This document shows, piece by piece, positions 1 to 11,313 of a stretch of DNA of 64,000 nt (its first letter is position 1; every line of letters starts with the position of its first letter). The stretch covers positions 56,001,869 through 56,065,868 of the forward strand of contig NC_046683.1 of the NCBI RefSeq assembly GCF_009870125.1, read 5' to 3'. The position numbers were made by a program, and so were the translations under genes. The notes beneath the pieces are model-generated. The model did not search any database and was not told the DNA's origin. It saw only the letters and a list, made by a program, of their open reading frames with translations. This DNA comes from Drosophila pseudoobscura. Taxonomy: Eukaryota > Arthropoda > Insecta > Diptera > Drosophilidae.

Positions 1-117
1 ACATTTTTAACAATATCGTTCTTAAAATGAATAAACAAAGCAATCGCAAGCAATCCTACAGCCTACCCGCTCCGAAAATAGTGTTGTTTGGTGGACACAC
101 GACACCAGAAGCGCTGC

Positions 118-300
118 CATCCCTGATTGCGTTGATATTCCCCGATTTTTATATTCGTACTAATATTACCAGCTAGCGAGGACCCTTAGCACTAAACACA
201 CAATTTTGTTTGATTTTTGAATCAATTTTCTACAAGATTCGGTAATTTTAAGGACTCTTGGATCGTTTATAAACCTTTATTTAAAACAAAAAACGTCAGA
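118..300 (-). repeat. Promoter-repeat family, body copy at left edge
   Basis: On the minus strand this stretch aligns with the body of the dispersed repeat seen at 14.4, 22.8, 30.4, 37.8 and 57.8 kb. It has the same order of short blocks: a TAGAAAATTGATTCA-like block, a CTAGCTAGTAATATT-like block, then GGGGAATAT. The promoter-like end is missing or replaced by unrelated sequence near 100-118. Alignment was by eye, so the boundaries are approximate. Confidence 0.55.
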
Positions 301-1143
301 GAAAAAACGTAAGTGTGTACGGAATGAAACGTAAGTGTGGTCGGAATGCTACGTCATTGTTGCTGGCCAATCGGTTTCACCTATGAAAGTGGACATTTGT
401 ATACCCTATTTACTTTTAATAATGCTAAAATTCGGTTTTCCAAACTACTTTGAAGCGTAATTAATAATGGCTTTTTCTCAGATTGATATTTTTTTCCTTT
501 TCATGCATAGGGCTCTTTGAGACCACGATAAACTGATAAATTTCGTTGAGACGAGCTAAATAAGAGATAAGAGACTTTCTGCACTTATGGAGCCTGAGAT
601 GACCAACATTTCCTCAATTCCATATTACTTGTTTCCCAAGGATGTATGGAGAATGTTGCTGAATCCGTTCAAATGTTGCGGGACAATGTTGCTCATGTCT
701 CCATCAACTTTGCTGGCGAATACAAATAGGGGATTCCTGAAAATGATTTAGACCTGCTTTGAAACGAAAACGAACTTTGTTTATTTTTATCCTTTTCAAC
801 AGTAAATCATATATAATATTTAATTTTATATAAATTCAAGTTAATTATTCCTTTATAATATATAATTGTATATAGAGTCAAGTCAAATATATTGTTTCCA
901 ATATTTAATTTTATATAAAGTCAAACCATACAATGTATAATATGGTTAATATAATCGAAAATCGTTTATTTCACAGCCAATTTCAATACTGACTTACTTA
1001 ATAAATGTTAAATACAAATCTACATAAAAAGATTGTGTAAAATTTTGTTTACGAAATTTGTTTCGCTTAAATGTAGTTTCTTAAAACTTCTAGCGGCGAA
1101 ATTTAAATTTTCTAACCAATTGGTCGACCTAAAAGACTTCCGT
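301..1143. other. Noncoding 3' flank of CG5262
   Basis: No coding frame is supported. The stretch is AT-rich and includes the expected 3' UTR of the minus-strand gene ending at 1144. A short piece near 351-412, containing TTTGTATACCCTATTT, recurs in inverted form near 6255-6306, so part of this is dispersed repeat. No RNA gene was recognised. Confidence 0.5.
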
Positions 1144-3051
1144 TTAACTGACCATATTAACGGTTACCAAACAGACGCATAAAATAGACCAAATGATAAC
1201 AAAAATCAACCAAGCACTGGATTTGAAAGGGCTTTCGAAACTATTAACTATACCACTTCCCAGAAGTTCTGAACAAGTGCGTCGAGCGAAATAAACCAAA
1301 AAGACAGGGATAATGTATTGTATTCCAGTCCCGGCATAGCTCCCTGTAAATGCCACAAGACTTGCCAAACTTTCCGTAAAATATGTGACACAAAATGGTG
1401 GAATAATTGCACATAAAGGGAAGAGTATACGCACGAACGGACTATAGGTGTCATAGCGAGACATGTCTAGAAAAAGAGTTTGAAGATTGTTTTTCAACGT
1501 TACCGCAATAATTGGAAAACTAGCAGACAAAGTGAAAATAGGGAAAAGTGCCAAAAAATAGTCAATGCCTATTAGTAAACCTGATGCAAAGTCTGTGTAG
1601 TCTACATCGTAAGGAAGAAAGTTTAGTGTGTAAAGGTCTTCAATCCGATCAAAAGCGAATATGCCTGTCATGGCTAGTACTATATAAAAAGCACAAATGA
1701 TAATATAATCAAATGAAAGTATTTTCGATACCATCAACTTATGCTTAAGTGGCGCCAATAGGCTAGGAAGTGAGTGGTGACACATAAAAGAGTATACACA
1801 AGCGCCAAACAGCGAGGGAATACCATATACATTAAAGCTTACTGGGTGCCCTCTGGGTCCTCTTGAGATCAACAGTTTCAAGGATATACAGATCATCAGA
1901 GTAAACGCTGTGAATAAGTTTTAATGCTTTACAAGCTAACAATTTAATAAATAAACTTATTTCTTACCCATCCAACGGAAAATAGCTGTGAGAATTTGCA
2001 AATATTTGGTTTTCTGAATACTGAATGCAGCAAATGGACCGAATATGAGAGTGAATCCAATTAAAATCACTCTATACACGCTTAATCGCGATATTGTGTG
2101 CTCTTTCCAACACGCGTGGGCTGTATTATTCCTGAAGTCCCCAGGCCAAAACATCAGTCTCGAGTTTGGCGAATCTGTAGCATTTGTCTGGTCACTAAAA
2201 TTATGAGTGTTTAACGCTCTCTTGGTAATTAAGATTTACATAAGATCTTACCATATAACGTCCCGGAGGCTCCTTGATACTGCAGCAGAATATATACTCA
2301 AGTCTCCATAGAGATAAACAATGAGGCACAAAAAAAACATGATGCGGCCGAATTCGTTGAAAAAAATTGTCGCCATTTCGCCCAATTCGAATTTATGTGA
2401 CAGCTGATAATAATGGTTTTCAGCATTTTGAATGTTCAATGGAACTCGCTCGAGATCTCTAAGATCTGATCCTTGATCGTCTGCAGAGGCATCATCATTT
2501 TCACTGCTTTCTGCGGAGCTTCGACTATGATGACGAAGGGCCTGAAGAGTTTGCCAATTCTTGATAGCATTCGCGCAAGCCATTGCTTCAATAATAAAGG
2601 TAACTGTCATGTAGCTTATTGTGGCTAATAATATAATTACTATAAGACTTAACACCCATCCTGCTTTGGCAAACACTCCAGGTAAAGTTAATGCGCCCGT
2701 TCCAACTATTAGATTAAAAATGAATATAAATCCAACCTGTTGGTAAAAATGGTATTACAATTCGAAGACATATGGTACAAATATGTATGGTACAATTATA
2801 TGAGTTCAGATTCACTATGCTATGATCTGTGGACGTTATCTCTATTACTGTGGTTGTGGCAACACATACTGGTTCATAAATATGTACATACATAAGATAA
2901 GTAATATGTACCTATTATGTTCTCAATACTAGCGTTCGAGTGCTCTGAGGGCATTCAAGTTTAAAATTCAATTGAACCATTTATTTGCTCAGGTGCTTAC
3001 CAAATTCGAATAGGTGGGTGCAGGCTCAGGCCTGCTTATAAGGCGCGGCAT
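1144..3051 (-). CDS. CG5262: TMEM104-like multispanning transporter (CG5262 ortholog)
   Basis: Four exons join in phase: 3051-3001, 2736-2252, 2194-1968 and 1907-1144, giving 508 residues. The start is the ATG at 3051, followed by a 17-codon exon ending in a GTAAGC donor. The protein is polytopic. Exon 2 opens with the segment FNLIVGTGALTLPG, the first-helix signature of the amino acid/auxin permease-like TMEM104 family. It is followed by an acidic, serine-rich cytosolic loop (about residues 70-110) and then many hydrophobic segments up to the C terminus. The substrate is unknown in the family; transport across a membrane is inferred from the fold. A copy of the promoter repeat ends in a perfect motif 1 at 3120-3130, 68 bp upstream of the ATG. 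Length and domain order match the fly ortholog as I remember it, and no damage is seen. Confidence 0.9.
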
Positions 3052-3119
3052 CTTGCAATGCAATTTCTTTGTTTTTTACACACACAAAAAACCAAACAAA
3101 ACAATTGTCCAGCCAACAG

Positions 3120-3225
3120 CAGTGTGACCGTAGATTTATAGATCAAATATACGGTCCGACCCTCAGAAATATGCCGAAATATACCGTCTTATTTTCTAAA
3201 ATGCCGTAAATGTACCGATGTAACC
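3120..3225 (-). promoter_or_regulatory. Promoter-repeat copy upstream of CG5262
   Basis: Read on the minus strand, this carries several GGTA-type motif 6 blocks and a CTGAGGGTCGG block. It ends in CGGTCACACTG (3130-3120), a perfect Ohler motif 1. The end faces the CG5262 start codon 68 bp away. Only the terminal part of the repeat family is clear here. Confidence 0.65.
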
Positions 3226-4528
3226 ATTTTTTTGCATCAATAAAAAAGTAACAAAAACGGACTTTCCTTTATTTGAGATCATTCGTTCCTTATAAAATAG
3301 TATTATTCTTTACCTCAAATAGTCTTAAACAGACATAAAACGGTTCTCTAACCACTATACTCATCGCCGTCACTGTCATTTTCCTTAAAATTTTGTAGAA
3401 GCATTTCAATTAACAGTTCAAAATTTCCGAACCTTTTCTTGTCTCTTAGACTTTTTTCTTAGATATCATAGATTTGGAATGTCTGTTCGCAAAAGGGTGG
3501 AATGGATTTGTAGTTTAATGCAGGAAGGATATCTTCGCTACCTCTCTCCATTTTGCTCGCACTTGTCATGAGAGAAGGGGAAAAACATAAGACAGAAAGA
3601 GAAGGAACTACGACTGCTAGTTATGTTTCAATGTGTATTCTTGCACTTTCTTTATTCTCTTGCCACCTATTGAACTATTTGATTATAATATTAAAATATT
3701 TGATCTATCTCGCCCACAACAACACCAACCGTTATATCTCGCTCCCCTCCGATTGGGGGCGAACACTTCACGATTTAGAGAGAGAGAGAGAGAGAGAGCG
3801 CCTGAAATATCATTTGTTCCTTCTAGCTATAATAATGATCTGATCTGATCCAGATTTGGCAATATGCGAGATATGGTCATTCTCTATCTTTATCTATCTC
3901 TTCGTATCTTTAAAATTGTGGATGCCACAGGGGCCTATAGCTCGTATAGTCTCTGAGATCTAGGCGCTCATCAACATAAACGAGCAGACAGACATGGCTA
4001 TATCGACTCTGATTTTAATGCTGATCAAGAATATGCATTTTATGAGGTCGGAAATGCTTCCTTCTATCCACCAAAAAATTAATACATATATATTTACCTA
4101 ACCTTTTCGACTACCGGGTATAAAAATGAAGCCCACTCTTGCAATACTCCATTGCCGAACTCGCAGTAAACTGTACTCTAAAATTTTATGGTACAACTGC
4201 AACAATTAGGAACATAGATATCTATATATCTATGAAATATTAACGAACATGTTCCCATTTGAGAATGTATTTGAATAGATTCCTTTTATTGGATCCTAAG
4301 ATATAGACAGTATACTACATAATTTTGTGATTAGATGTCTTATACACATAAACAACGTTTGTTAGAATTTCTTTTATAAATATATTCGCATATGTGTACA
4401 AACATATACACATATCACCAACTGAAGCGATGCATACGCAGACATACGCAGGCGACACTTATAACAAATCTATCAAAAGACTAGGCCTTATTCGGATAAA
4501 TCAAAAACTCTACATATCACGAATTAAT
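3226..4528. other. Intergenic: CG5262 upstream to Las 3' flank
   Basis: AT-rich DNA with a (GA)n run at 3777-3798 and a possible eroded reading frame at 3348-3560 (listed separately). Near 4414-4446 there is a roughly 30-bp piece (CACCAACTGAAGCGAT plus flanks) that recurs at 6799-6830. The interval just before 4529 should hold the Las 3' UTR. Confidence 0.5.
3348..3560 (-). pseudogene. Eroded reading frame of unknown origin
   Basis: One minus-strand frame reads for about 70 codons ending at a TAG at 3350-3348, with a single in-frame TAA roughly midway. The peptide looks protein-like: it contains ILPALNYKSIPPFCEQ before the stop and FELLIEMLLQNF followed by an acidic DSDGDEYSG tail after it. 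I do not recognise the family. It could be a fragment of a DNA transposon gene or of a lost host gene. No splice pair that would remove the stop was found. Confidence 0.25.
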
Positions 4529-5910
4529 CTAGTTTTTTGGTGCACTGTCTTTCGATTGGTTTGCTTTCCGGTTTGCCAATATACTCGATATAAAGAACTC
4601 GCCAGCTTTGTACGAGCTGCGGACAAGAGGGCCACTAGCTGTGTAGAGGAATCCCAAATCGTTTCCACGCTCTTCCCAATGCTTAAACTTTTCAGGCGTT
4701 ACATACTCAATGACTTTGAGATGTTTGTTTGTGGGCTGCATGTACTGACCCAAGGTCAAGCACTCGACGCCAGCCTCTCGCAAATCTGTCATAGTTCTTT
4801 CAATCTCTTCATCAGTTTCGCCAAGGCCAAGCATAATGGAGCTTTTTGTGATTAGATTGGGATTAAAACGCTTTGCTTCGGTAAGCACCCGAAGTGTTTG
4901 CCTATAATGGGCACGCCTGTCTCGAACGTAGGGCGTTAGCTTCTCTACGGTTTCAATGTTGTGCGCATAGACGTCCAGACCGCAGTTTGCGATCGTTTCC
5001 ACACAATCCAGATCCCCACGAAAGTCCGGCACAAGACATTCGACAAATATATTAGAATTACTATAAAAATAATTGCATAGTTAGCGGGGTTTATGAAACA
5101 AATTTAAGTTCTTACCGAGCTTTGATTTCTCGTACCGTTTGAGCAATATGTTTCGATCCCCCATCTGGCAAATCTATGGCACATGAAGAGTTTCAATTAA
5201 GTATTAAGTATTTCACATTAGAAATACGAATACAAACCATCACGATCGACTGATGTCAGCACTATGTAATCCAAGCCCCAAGACGCGATTGCCTTGGCGG
5301 TGTTCACGGGCTCATTTTCGTCGAGAGGTGGCGGTATGCGTGCTGTTTTTACGGAACAGAAACGACAGCCGCGTGTGCAAGTGTCTCCCATAAGCTACAA
5401 CGAAATATGTACATAATAAGCACGCTTGGTTATGTTATCAGTCAGGGTCAAGCAGCCTCACCATAATCGTGGCAGTCTGAGTTCCATTTTCACCGCCGCC
5501 CCAGCACTCTCCGATGTTGGGGCAACGAGCCTCCTCACACACGGTGGATAACTTCAGTTCTCGCAGCTGCTCTTTAATCTTTGTGTAGTTCTTGCCCATT
5601 GGTATTGTGGTCTTCAGCCATGGCGGCAGACGCAAGCGTTGCTCCTCTCCTTTCTCACGACGCAATTTCCCATCATAGTTTTCGCCCACACTCTTTAAAT
5701 TATCCGGATTTTGGACAAAGTCCTGAAAGTTTGGCCCTTTAGCCAAACGTTCTCGAATCTCCTCGAGTTTTTTTGCATTTGTAGATGCCGCACGCTGCAA
5801 TATGATTGACAATAAATTATTTCGTTGTATCTAAAATATAAACCTCTATTTGTTCTATGACTTACAACGACAATTGCTGTTGGCGAATTAGGTCTAAACG
5901 CTGTCAGCAT
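4529..5910 (-). CDS. Las: Lipoyl synthase, mitochondrial
   Basis: Five exons (5910-5866, 5794-5462, 5394-5238, 5173-5116, 5060-4529) join in phase to 374 residues, close to the fly protein. The enzyme is a radical-SAM protein that inserts two sulfurs into protein-bound octanoyl groups to make lipoate in mitochondria. Two iron-sulfur cysteine sets are visible: [12 protein letters not shown] in exon 2 (the auxiliary cluster, CX4CX5C) and CTRGCRFC at the start of exon 3 (radical SAM, CX3CX2C). The N terminus is basic and hydroxylated, as expected for mitochondrial import. The start at 5910 gives a 15-codon first exon with a GTAAGT donor. An isolated motif 1 lies 59 bp upstream. No truncation or missing key residue is seen. 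Confidence 0.95.
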
Positions 5911-5968
5911 ATTTTAAAAATATGAATAAAATTTTCTGTTTTGTTTTTGAGAATCTTACGAAATGAAT

Positions 5969-5978
5969 AGTGTGACCA
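5969..5978 (-). promoter_or_regulatory. Motif 1 (M1BP-type) site upstream of Las
   Basis: The plus strand reads AGTGTGACCA, i.e. TGGTCACACT on the minus strand. This matches Ohler motif 1 and lies 59 bp upstream of the Las ATG in the sense orientation. Unlike other genes here, no full promoter-repeat copy surrounds it. Confidence 0.5.
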
Positions 5979-7856
5979 ATGTATATCATTTGTATTCTGT
6001 GTGTCGCACACCTTGCAGCTTTTTTAGATACTGAAAAAAATTTGTAAATGTAGAAACCATGTAGAAGTGCACTACAGCACTAACTGGCTAATACGTCCTG
6101 TGGTTAGAGTTGTTAGTTAATTGAAAATCTCAATATCAACATATTCATTGTGTTCTTGAAGATACTAAGAAGATATCCGGATATAAAATGCTCATGCATA
6201 GGTCAGAAAAATTACGATCTGAGAAAACGTCATTGCTAAAAATTTGTTTCAAAGCAACTTGGAAATAGGGTATACAAATGTCCATATTTCTATGTGAACC
6301 AGCAACATGCAATTTTACACAAAAATGTAGCAAATGTGTAGCTACCATGTAAAAAATTTACTTTTTTGTTAGCCTTTTTTATTTAAGTCCTATTTTATAA
6401 AAAATCCAATAAAAGAGAGTATTTAAAATTAACGAGTCTTGGAGAAAACATATTAGTTTATAGGACTTATAATAAATCAAATATCACAATCGAGATATAT
6501 TATTTCCGACAATCAACCAAAGAGAACAGAACGATTTAATTCGTTTTACAGCACTGCCCCGCTTAAACGCGTCAAGAGTAGATACACTTTATTTATTTAT
6601 GCTCTTTGTTTTGAAAGTAGAATCGGAATCTCAGGACTTTAAATTTATTGTACCGCCAGAAACGTGACAAAACAATATGAAATCTGAATAATATACGGTT
6701 TCAATAAGTGTGTTATAAGCATTTGGAGTGAATTTTACCATTTGTAAATCGCAGGTTGCTCTCACTGCCACCTAGGCTCACACCTTAAAAACTTGTTTCA
6801 TACCACCAACTGAAGCGATACATACGCAGAAGGCGTCTCCGTAGATGCAACTTACAAATTGCGATACATATGTACATACATACATGCATGCACTTGGATT
6901 ATTAGAGTGGACGGTTTAAATGCTCTAAATTTACTTTCCAAGCTCCTAACAAGCGCCGTTTAAAATGGGTAAGTAAACAAATAACTTAAACACACAAAAA
7001 TATTATTTTAACCACTAATACGATTCTGGCTAACAAAAAAACAGCTTTTTTGGGACTTTTGTATGTACTTTTGCATATGTAACAGCTTCTCAGCTATTGA
7101 GCGTTGACTCGTAAATTATGCGTTGGATTCAATTAAACTAAAAATCGTATAAATGAATAATTATAATAATATAAGCATCTCAAATTATGTAAGTGGCATA
7201 ATATACATTCTTGATCACGTTGATTCTTAGGCGTCTAAGTTTTAAAGCTACCTCAACAAAACGTTGCATTGTCGTTTGTCTGTTTTTATCGGAATCCGAA
7301 CAAGAAACTCCAGCTAAATCCTTTCCTGTTCGTTAAAAATGGTGAATCTTCTTTACTCTTCAAAATAGACTAAAACAGCTGTGATTATATAAATCGTGCT
7401 CACAACATTAAAGCTGCATTTTTCAATCGGTTTGCAAATTAGTCACGATCGCTCCTTCTAGCTACTTATGCACATATGTATGTATATATGTTAATGAGTA
7501 TGTTCCCTTTGAATTTCATGAACATACAAGTCTATATTGGTATTTCCCCTTAATGTTGACACTAATTGACCCTATGCAGAGCAAAGAAAAGAACTTATCC
7601 AAGCGATCTTGGAGACTGTATTAATTGTCTGTTTCATTCAATTGAGGGCCGGGCCTGTGCCTGGGAGCAATGTTTTCCAATTTGCAGCGACGTACGCATC
7701 CGTGCACATATATGTACCCACACAACACAAATATGTATGTACATATGTATGTATATTTATACATATACCCGTAACTACTTATCGTTGATAGAGAGAAACT
7801 GACGGGAAAAGCGTCACATTCGGTTCCGAGTGAAAAAAGTTAACAGAGCAAAGTTA
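5979..7856. other. Intergenic between Las and M6
   Basis: No gene supported. It contains a weak promoter-repeat body segment near 6368-6470 (AAATCCAATAAAAG followed by related blocks), a piece near 6255-6306 shared with 351-412, a 30-bp piece at 6799-6830 shared with 4414-4446, and TATGTACATA microsatellites around 6870 and 7720-7760. The long intergenic distance suits a regulated neural gene such as M6. Confidence 0.45.
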
Positions 7857-7941
7857 TCAGTCGCGGTCGACTGAGAAACATTTCGGAGTTGAACTGAACG
7901 AACGACCATTCTGAGTTTGCTCTTTGCTACGGCGACGACAG
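7857..7941 (+). promoter_or_regulatory. Possible M6 initiator and noncoding first exon
   Basis: TCAGTC at 7857-7862 matches the Drosophila initiator. A good donor, GACAG then GTGGGT, ends a possible first exon at 7941. No clear TATA box or DPE at +28 was found, so the start site is only a suggestion. Confidence 0.3.
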
Positions 7942-8193
7942 GTGGGTCGTTCCATGCTCACTCGAAATATTATTAATTATATCGCGATCGGTATCTGTTT
8001 TAATATTCGTATATCTGCTGATCCGGAAGGCAGCGAAACCAAATGTCTCTGATGACGTCGGATTTTGTGATTGTGTGATTCATGCGCAGGCAGGGCAGCT
8101 TAAACTTATAAATTTTATTGACAATAGCTAAAACGATTCCGTAATTTCTGAATTTTACAAGCGCCTGATCAAATTAAGATTCCGTTGTGCAAT

Positions 8194-10134
8194 ATGCCTG
8201 GCAAAATGAACGATCGCGATCGCATACGAGATCCCCGAGAGGAGATCCTACTCGAGACGAACTTTGAAGATGACGGTGGTGTGCTTACACGTGCCTACAA
8301 TAACAATCCCTACAATGGGGGCAACATACAAAATCGACGACGCCCTTCGTACCGATCGGAACACTCCTTGGATAGGTACACAGAGCGTGGTGGCGAAGGT
8401 ACGACAAAGTCAATGGATATGTATATTGGTTTTGTTTCACAAATCAATTTTATATTTCACTTGCGCAAATTTTCATTGTTTTTTCTGTGGCAATACGTCA
8501 TCAAGAAACTGCTGCACTCTCTCGCATACCAGTACTATTTAGCTTTAAGTGAATCACTCTGTTGTAGGCTATCACCTCTGCCCGTGCTACATTTTGTTAT
8601 CTTATCCATTTCTAGTACATACATACATACATATATATTCCCTTAAGATAAACCTTTTTCCTCCGTATGGCACCTTTATACACCATATATTGTATACCTA
8701 AGTGAACATCTTAAAGCTAAAATTTTAAGATGTACCACAGCACGAGCACTGAGTAAAGTCAATATATTTTACTGATTTGTTTATTGTTTTGACGCCTGTA
8801 TGACTATTCGTGTCTGAACAATTGGCCGAGCCTGTCGGTTTGTTTCTGTTCAAAAATATTTCCTTTTCAAACAAATTAAATAATCCATTGAAAGTATAGT
8901 ACTACTGCAGAATCTAATTCTGCGAAAGACAATGTCCGTTAATATTACAAAAAAAAAAAACAAATTACATGTAGTGTGCAAAACGCGGCACTCGACTCGT
9001 GTTTCACTGAGAAGGGGTTTTTTTTGTGGTTTAAAAACCCTACCGACCGCAGATACGATTTTATTGAGCTAATCATTCCAATCAGTAGAGCTACAAGAAT
9101 TTTCATGCGAGTTTATAAATTGAGTCTACTGAAATCGTGAACCCTTTTTAAACTCTATCTTTCACTTTCATCGTACACATATTCCGTATGTATGTTCCTT
9201 TACCAATGGAAGATACCTTTTTTGTTTAAATTTAATAAAAATATATTGAAATTCCTTTTAGGTGACTGCTGCCAATCATGCATGGCACGTATCCCCTACG
9301 CCACGATGATAGCCACTCTGATGTGTCTCCTGGGAGTGGGTATCTTCTGTTTCACCATGTACCGAGGGGCATCGCTCACTGTCATAATGGTAGACCAAGT
9401 ATTTCACTTGCGATTAATATGGTAAGCCTAACCCATTATTCCATTTATCCGCAGCATGTTTAATCATTATTAATATTTCAGGATCGAAGCTGTGCAGATG
9501 ATATTTGTAATAATTGGAGCTGGCATGGCAGCCCTTGGATTTATGATACTTTTCGTTGGCTTTCTGGCTACTGGCGCCACGCGCTATAAGGTATATAGAG
9601 CCTGGCGGTCCCGCGTTGGAGGCCGGATCTCCTGCGCCGTACTTATGGGCATCACGTACCTGCTCAATTTCGTGTGGAGTCTTATTCTTTGTTTCCTGGT
9701 TGTTGTTACCTTCATATATACCATGTTCTGGAACATGTGCTCCAGTGTCGAGCACTCACAGAGTTGCATAGATTTGACACAATTCCGTAAGTACATATTT
9801 TTGGCCACAACCAAAAGCCGAAGTAAACTCCTTAATTTCTCGAATGATTTTTACAGATTTTATGTTCCCACCAAACACCAAACTTGAGGACATGAAGGTT
9901 TGCGAAAAGTATGAGATCAAGGCTTTCTGTAAAGATGGTGTTGAGAACGCTGAGGTTATGTTCATACTGGCCACGCTGTCCACCCTTTTAGTCATTCTTA
10001 GCCTGGTTCATTATCTCATGTGCCTCTCGGCCAACTATGCGCACATACGTGATCACGAAAAGTTCCAAGAGCTGCAGGAAATGCAAAACCTCAACGAGCT
10101 GGAGTACAGTGCTACGTCCAAGGATCGTTTCTAG
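8194..10134 (+). CDS. M6: M6 proteolipid-family tetraspan membrane protein
   Basis: Four exons (8194-8398, 9262-9421, 9482-9786, 9857-10134) join in phase to 315 residues. Exon 1 encodes a charged cytosolic N terminus. Exon 2 opens with DCCQSCMARIPYATMIATLM, the conserved PLP/DM20/M6 start of transmembrane segment 1; three more hydrophobic helices follow, with the last near IAL-type sequence in exon 4. Cysteines between helices 3 and 4 match the extracellular loop of the family. M6 proteins act at the plasma membrane; the fly protein has been linked to tricellular junctions and to nervous system and egg development. The second ATG at 8206 (context CAAAATGAA) fits the Drosophila start consensus at least as well as 8194. 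The 0.86-kb first intron suggests alternative N termini. It is convergent with SAK. Confidence 0.92.
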
Positions 10135-11313
10135 GACATATTTCAGAAGATTCAATTTGAGCTTAAAGAGAAGACAAGCGACATTTGAGAGCGACATTTT
10201 GGCAAACGTTACAACGAACACAGCACTAGTGCAATGCTGCCAACACGATACAATTAAGATTTTTTTTAGACCTAATATTAAGACAACACATTTTGATGTA
10301 TACATTTTTTTTTATATTAATTTGACAAGTTATTGGCAAACATTTTGATTTGGTTAGACAATAGTTGTATGACCAAGCAATTAATTCGAAATATAACTAA
10401 AATCTAGTTGAATTTTCTTCACATTTGATTCATTGTCGCTTTTATCATTCATTTTTATCATTGCCTATGCTTTTCGTTCAAATGTTTATTTATACCGTCC
10501 ATTAAATTAAGCTTCGTACATCTATTATTTTTATAATCAAATATGTATTTTTATGCTTTTATTTCGAATAGCTTACACAATAAATTGATAAATACTTTAT
10601 GCTCAAATTGATTCTTCTGAATTGCTGAATACACTTGATTAAAAAGGCAATTTACCCAGTACATTAGTGTAATGAAATCCATCCGTGCATCTATCCATCT
10701 GAGGCATTTTCTTGTGGTTGCCGCAGTTATATGTATATTCATAAAATACGTACAACATATGTCGATCACTTTTGATATCTGACAATGAAACAACACACAT
10801 TAATCTTACATTTATTATACATACGAGTATATACAATAAAATATTTTGTACTTTTCTAATAGTAATATGTATACAAAACACGTACAATGCTAACCCCGAA
10901 ACTTTACAACTAGATTTTGAAACACTAAGCACTTCAATAAATGATTTGTTTATAGAGCTGAACGTCTTGTAATTTGATTTTAGTTATGGCTGAAGCATAT
11001 AAAATAAAACAAGACTTCTTAGCTGCTCTCCCATCACGAATATTAAATTTTTTAAATTTAAATCTGTCAACTTTTTGAAAAGTGACTAACGTTTTTTAAT
11101 GTAACATAGAGGTGTACAGGATCTCCGTCTGTGGTTTTATAGATAATTTAGAATAGCCTTTGCCTGGCTATGCTAAGAGTACGATTAAAAATTCAGTTTT
11201 ACATTCACGAAAGTTGATGACATTATAAAATATATATTTAATTTTATTTTATAATACAATATTAATCGAAGAGTGTTTTTAACATAACATATCAATATCA
11301 GATGCACAACTTG
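10135..11313. other. Convergent 3' flanks of M6 and SAK
   Basis: AT-rich sequence between two genes that point at each other. AATAAA-like signals near 10578 (plus) and TTTATT near 11250 (minus) are candidate poly(A) signals. No coding frame or RNA gene is supported. Confidence 0.5.

Noticed and set aside
3553-3848. Plus-strand frames through the GA repeat
   Set aside because: They read simple sequence, have no recognisable motif and no splice partners.
7857-7895. DPE for the possible M6 initiator
   Set aside because: Bases at +28 to +32 do not fit the DPE consensus.
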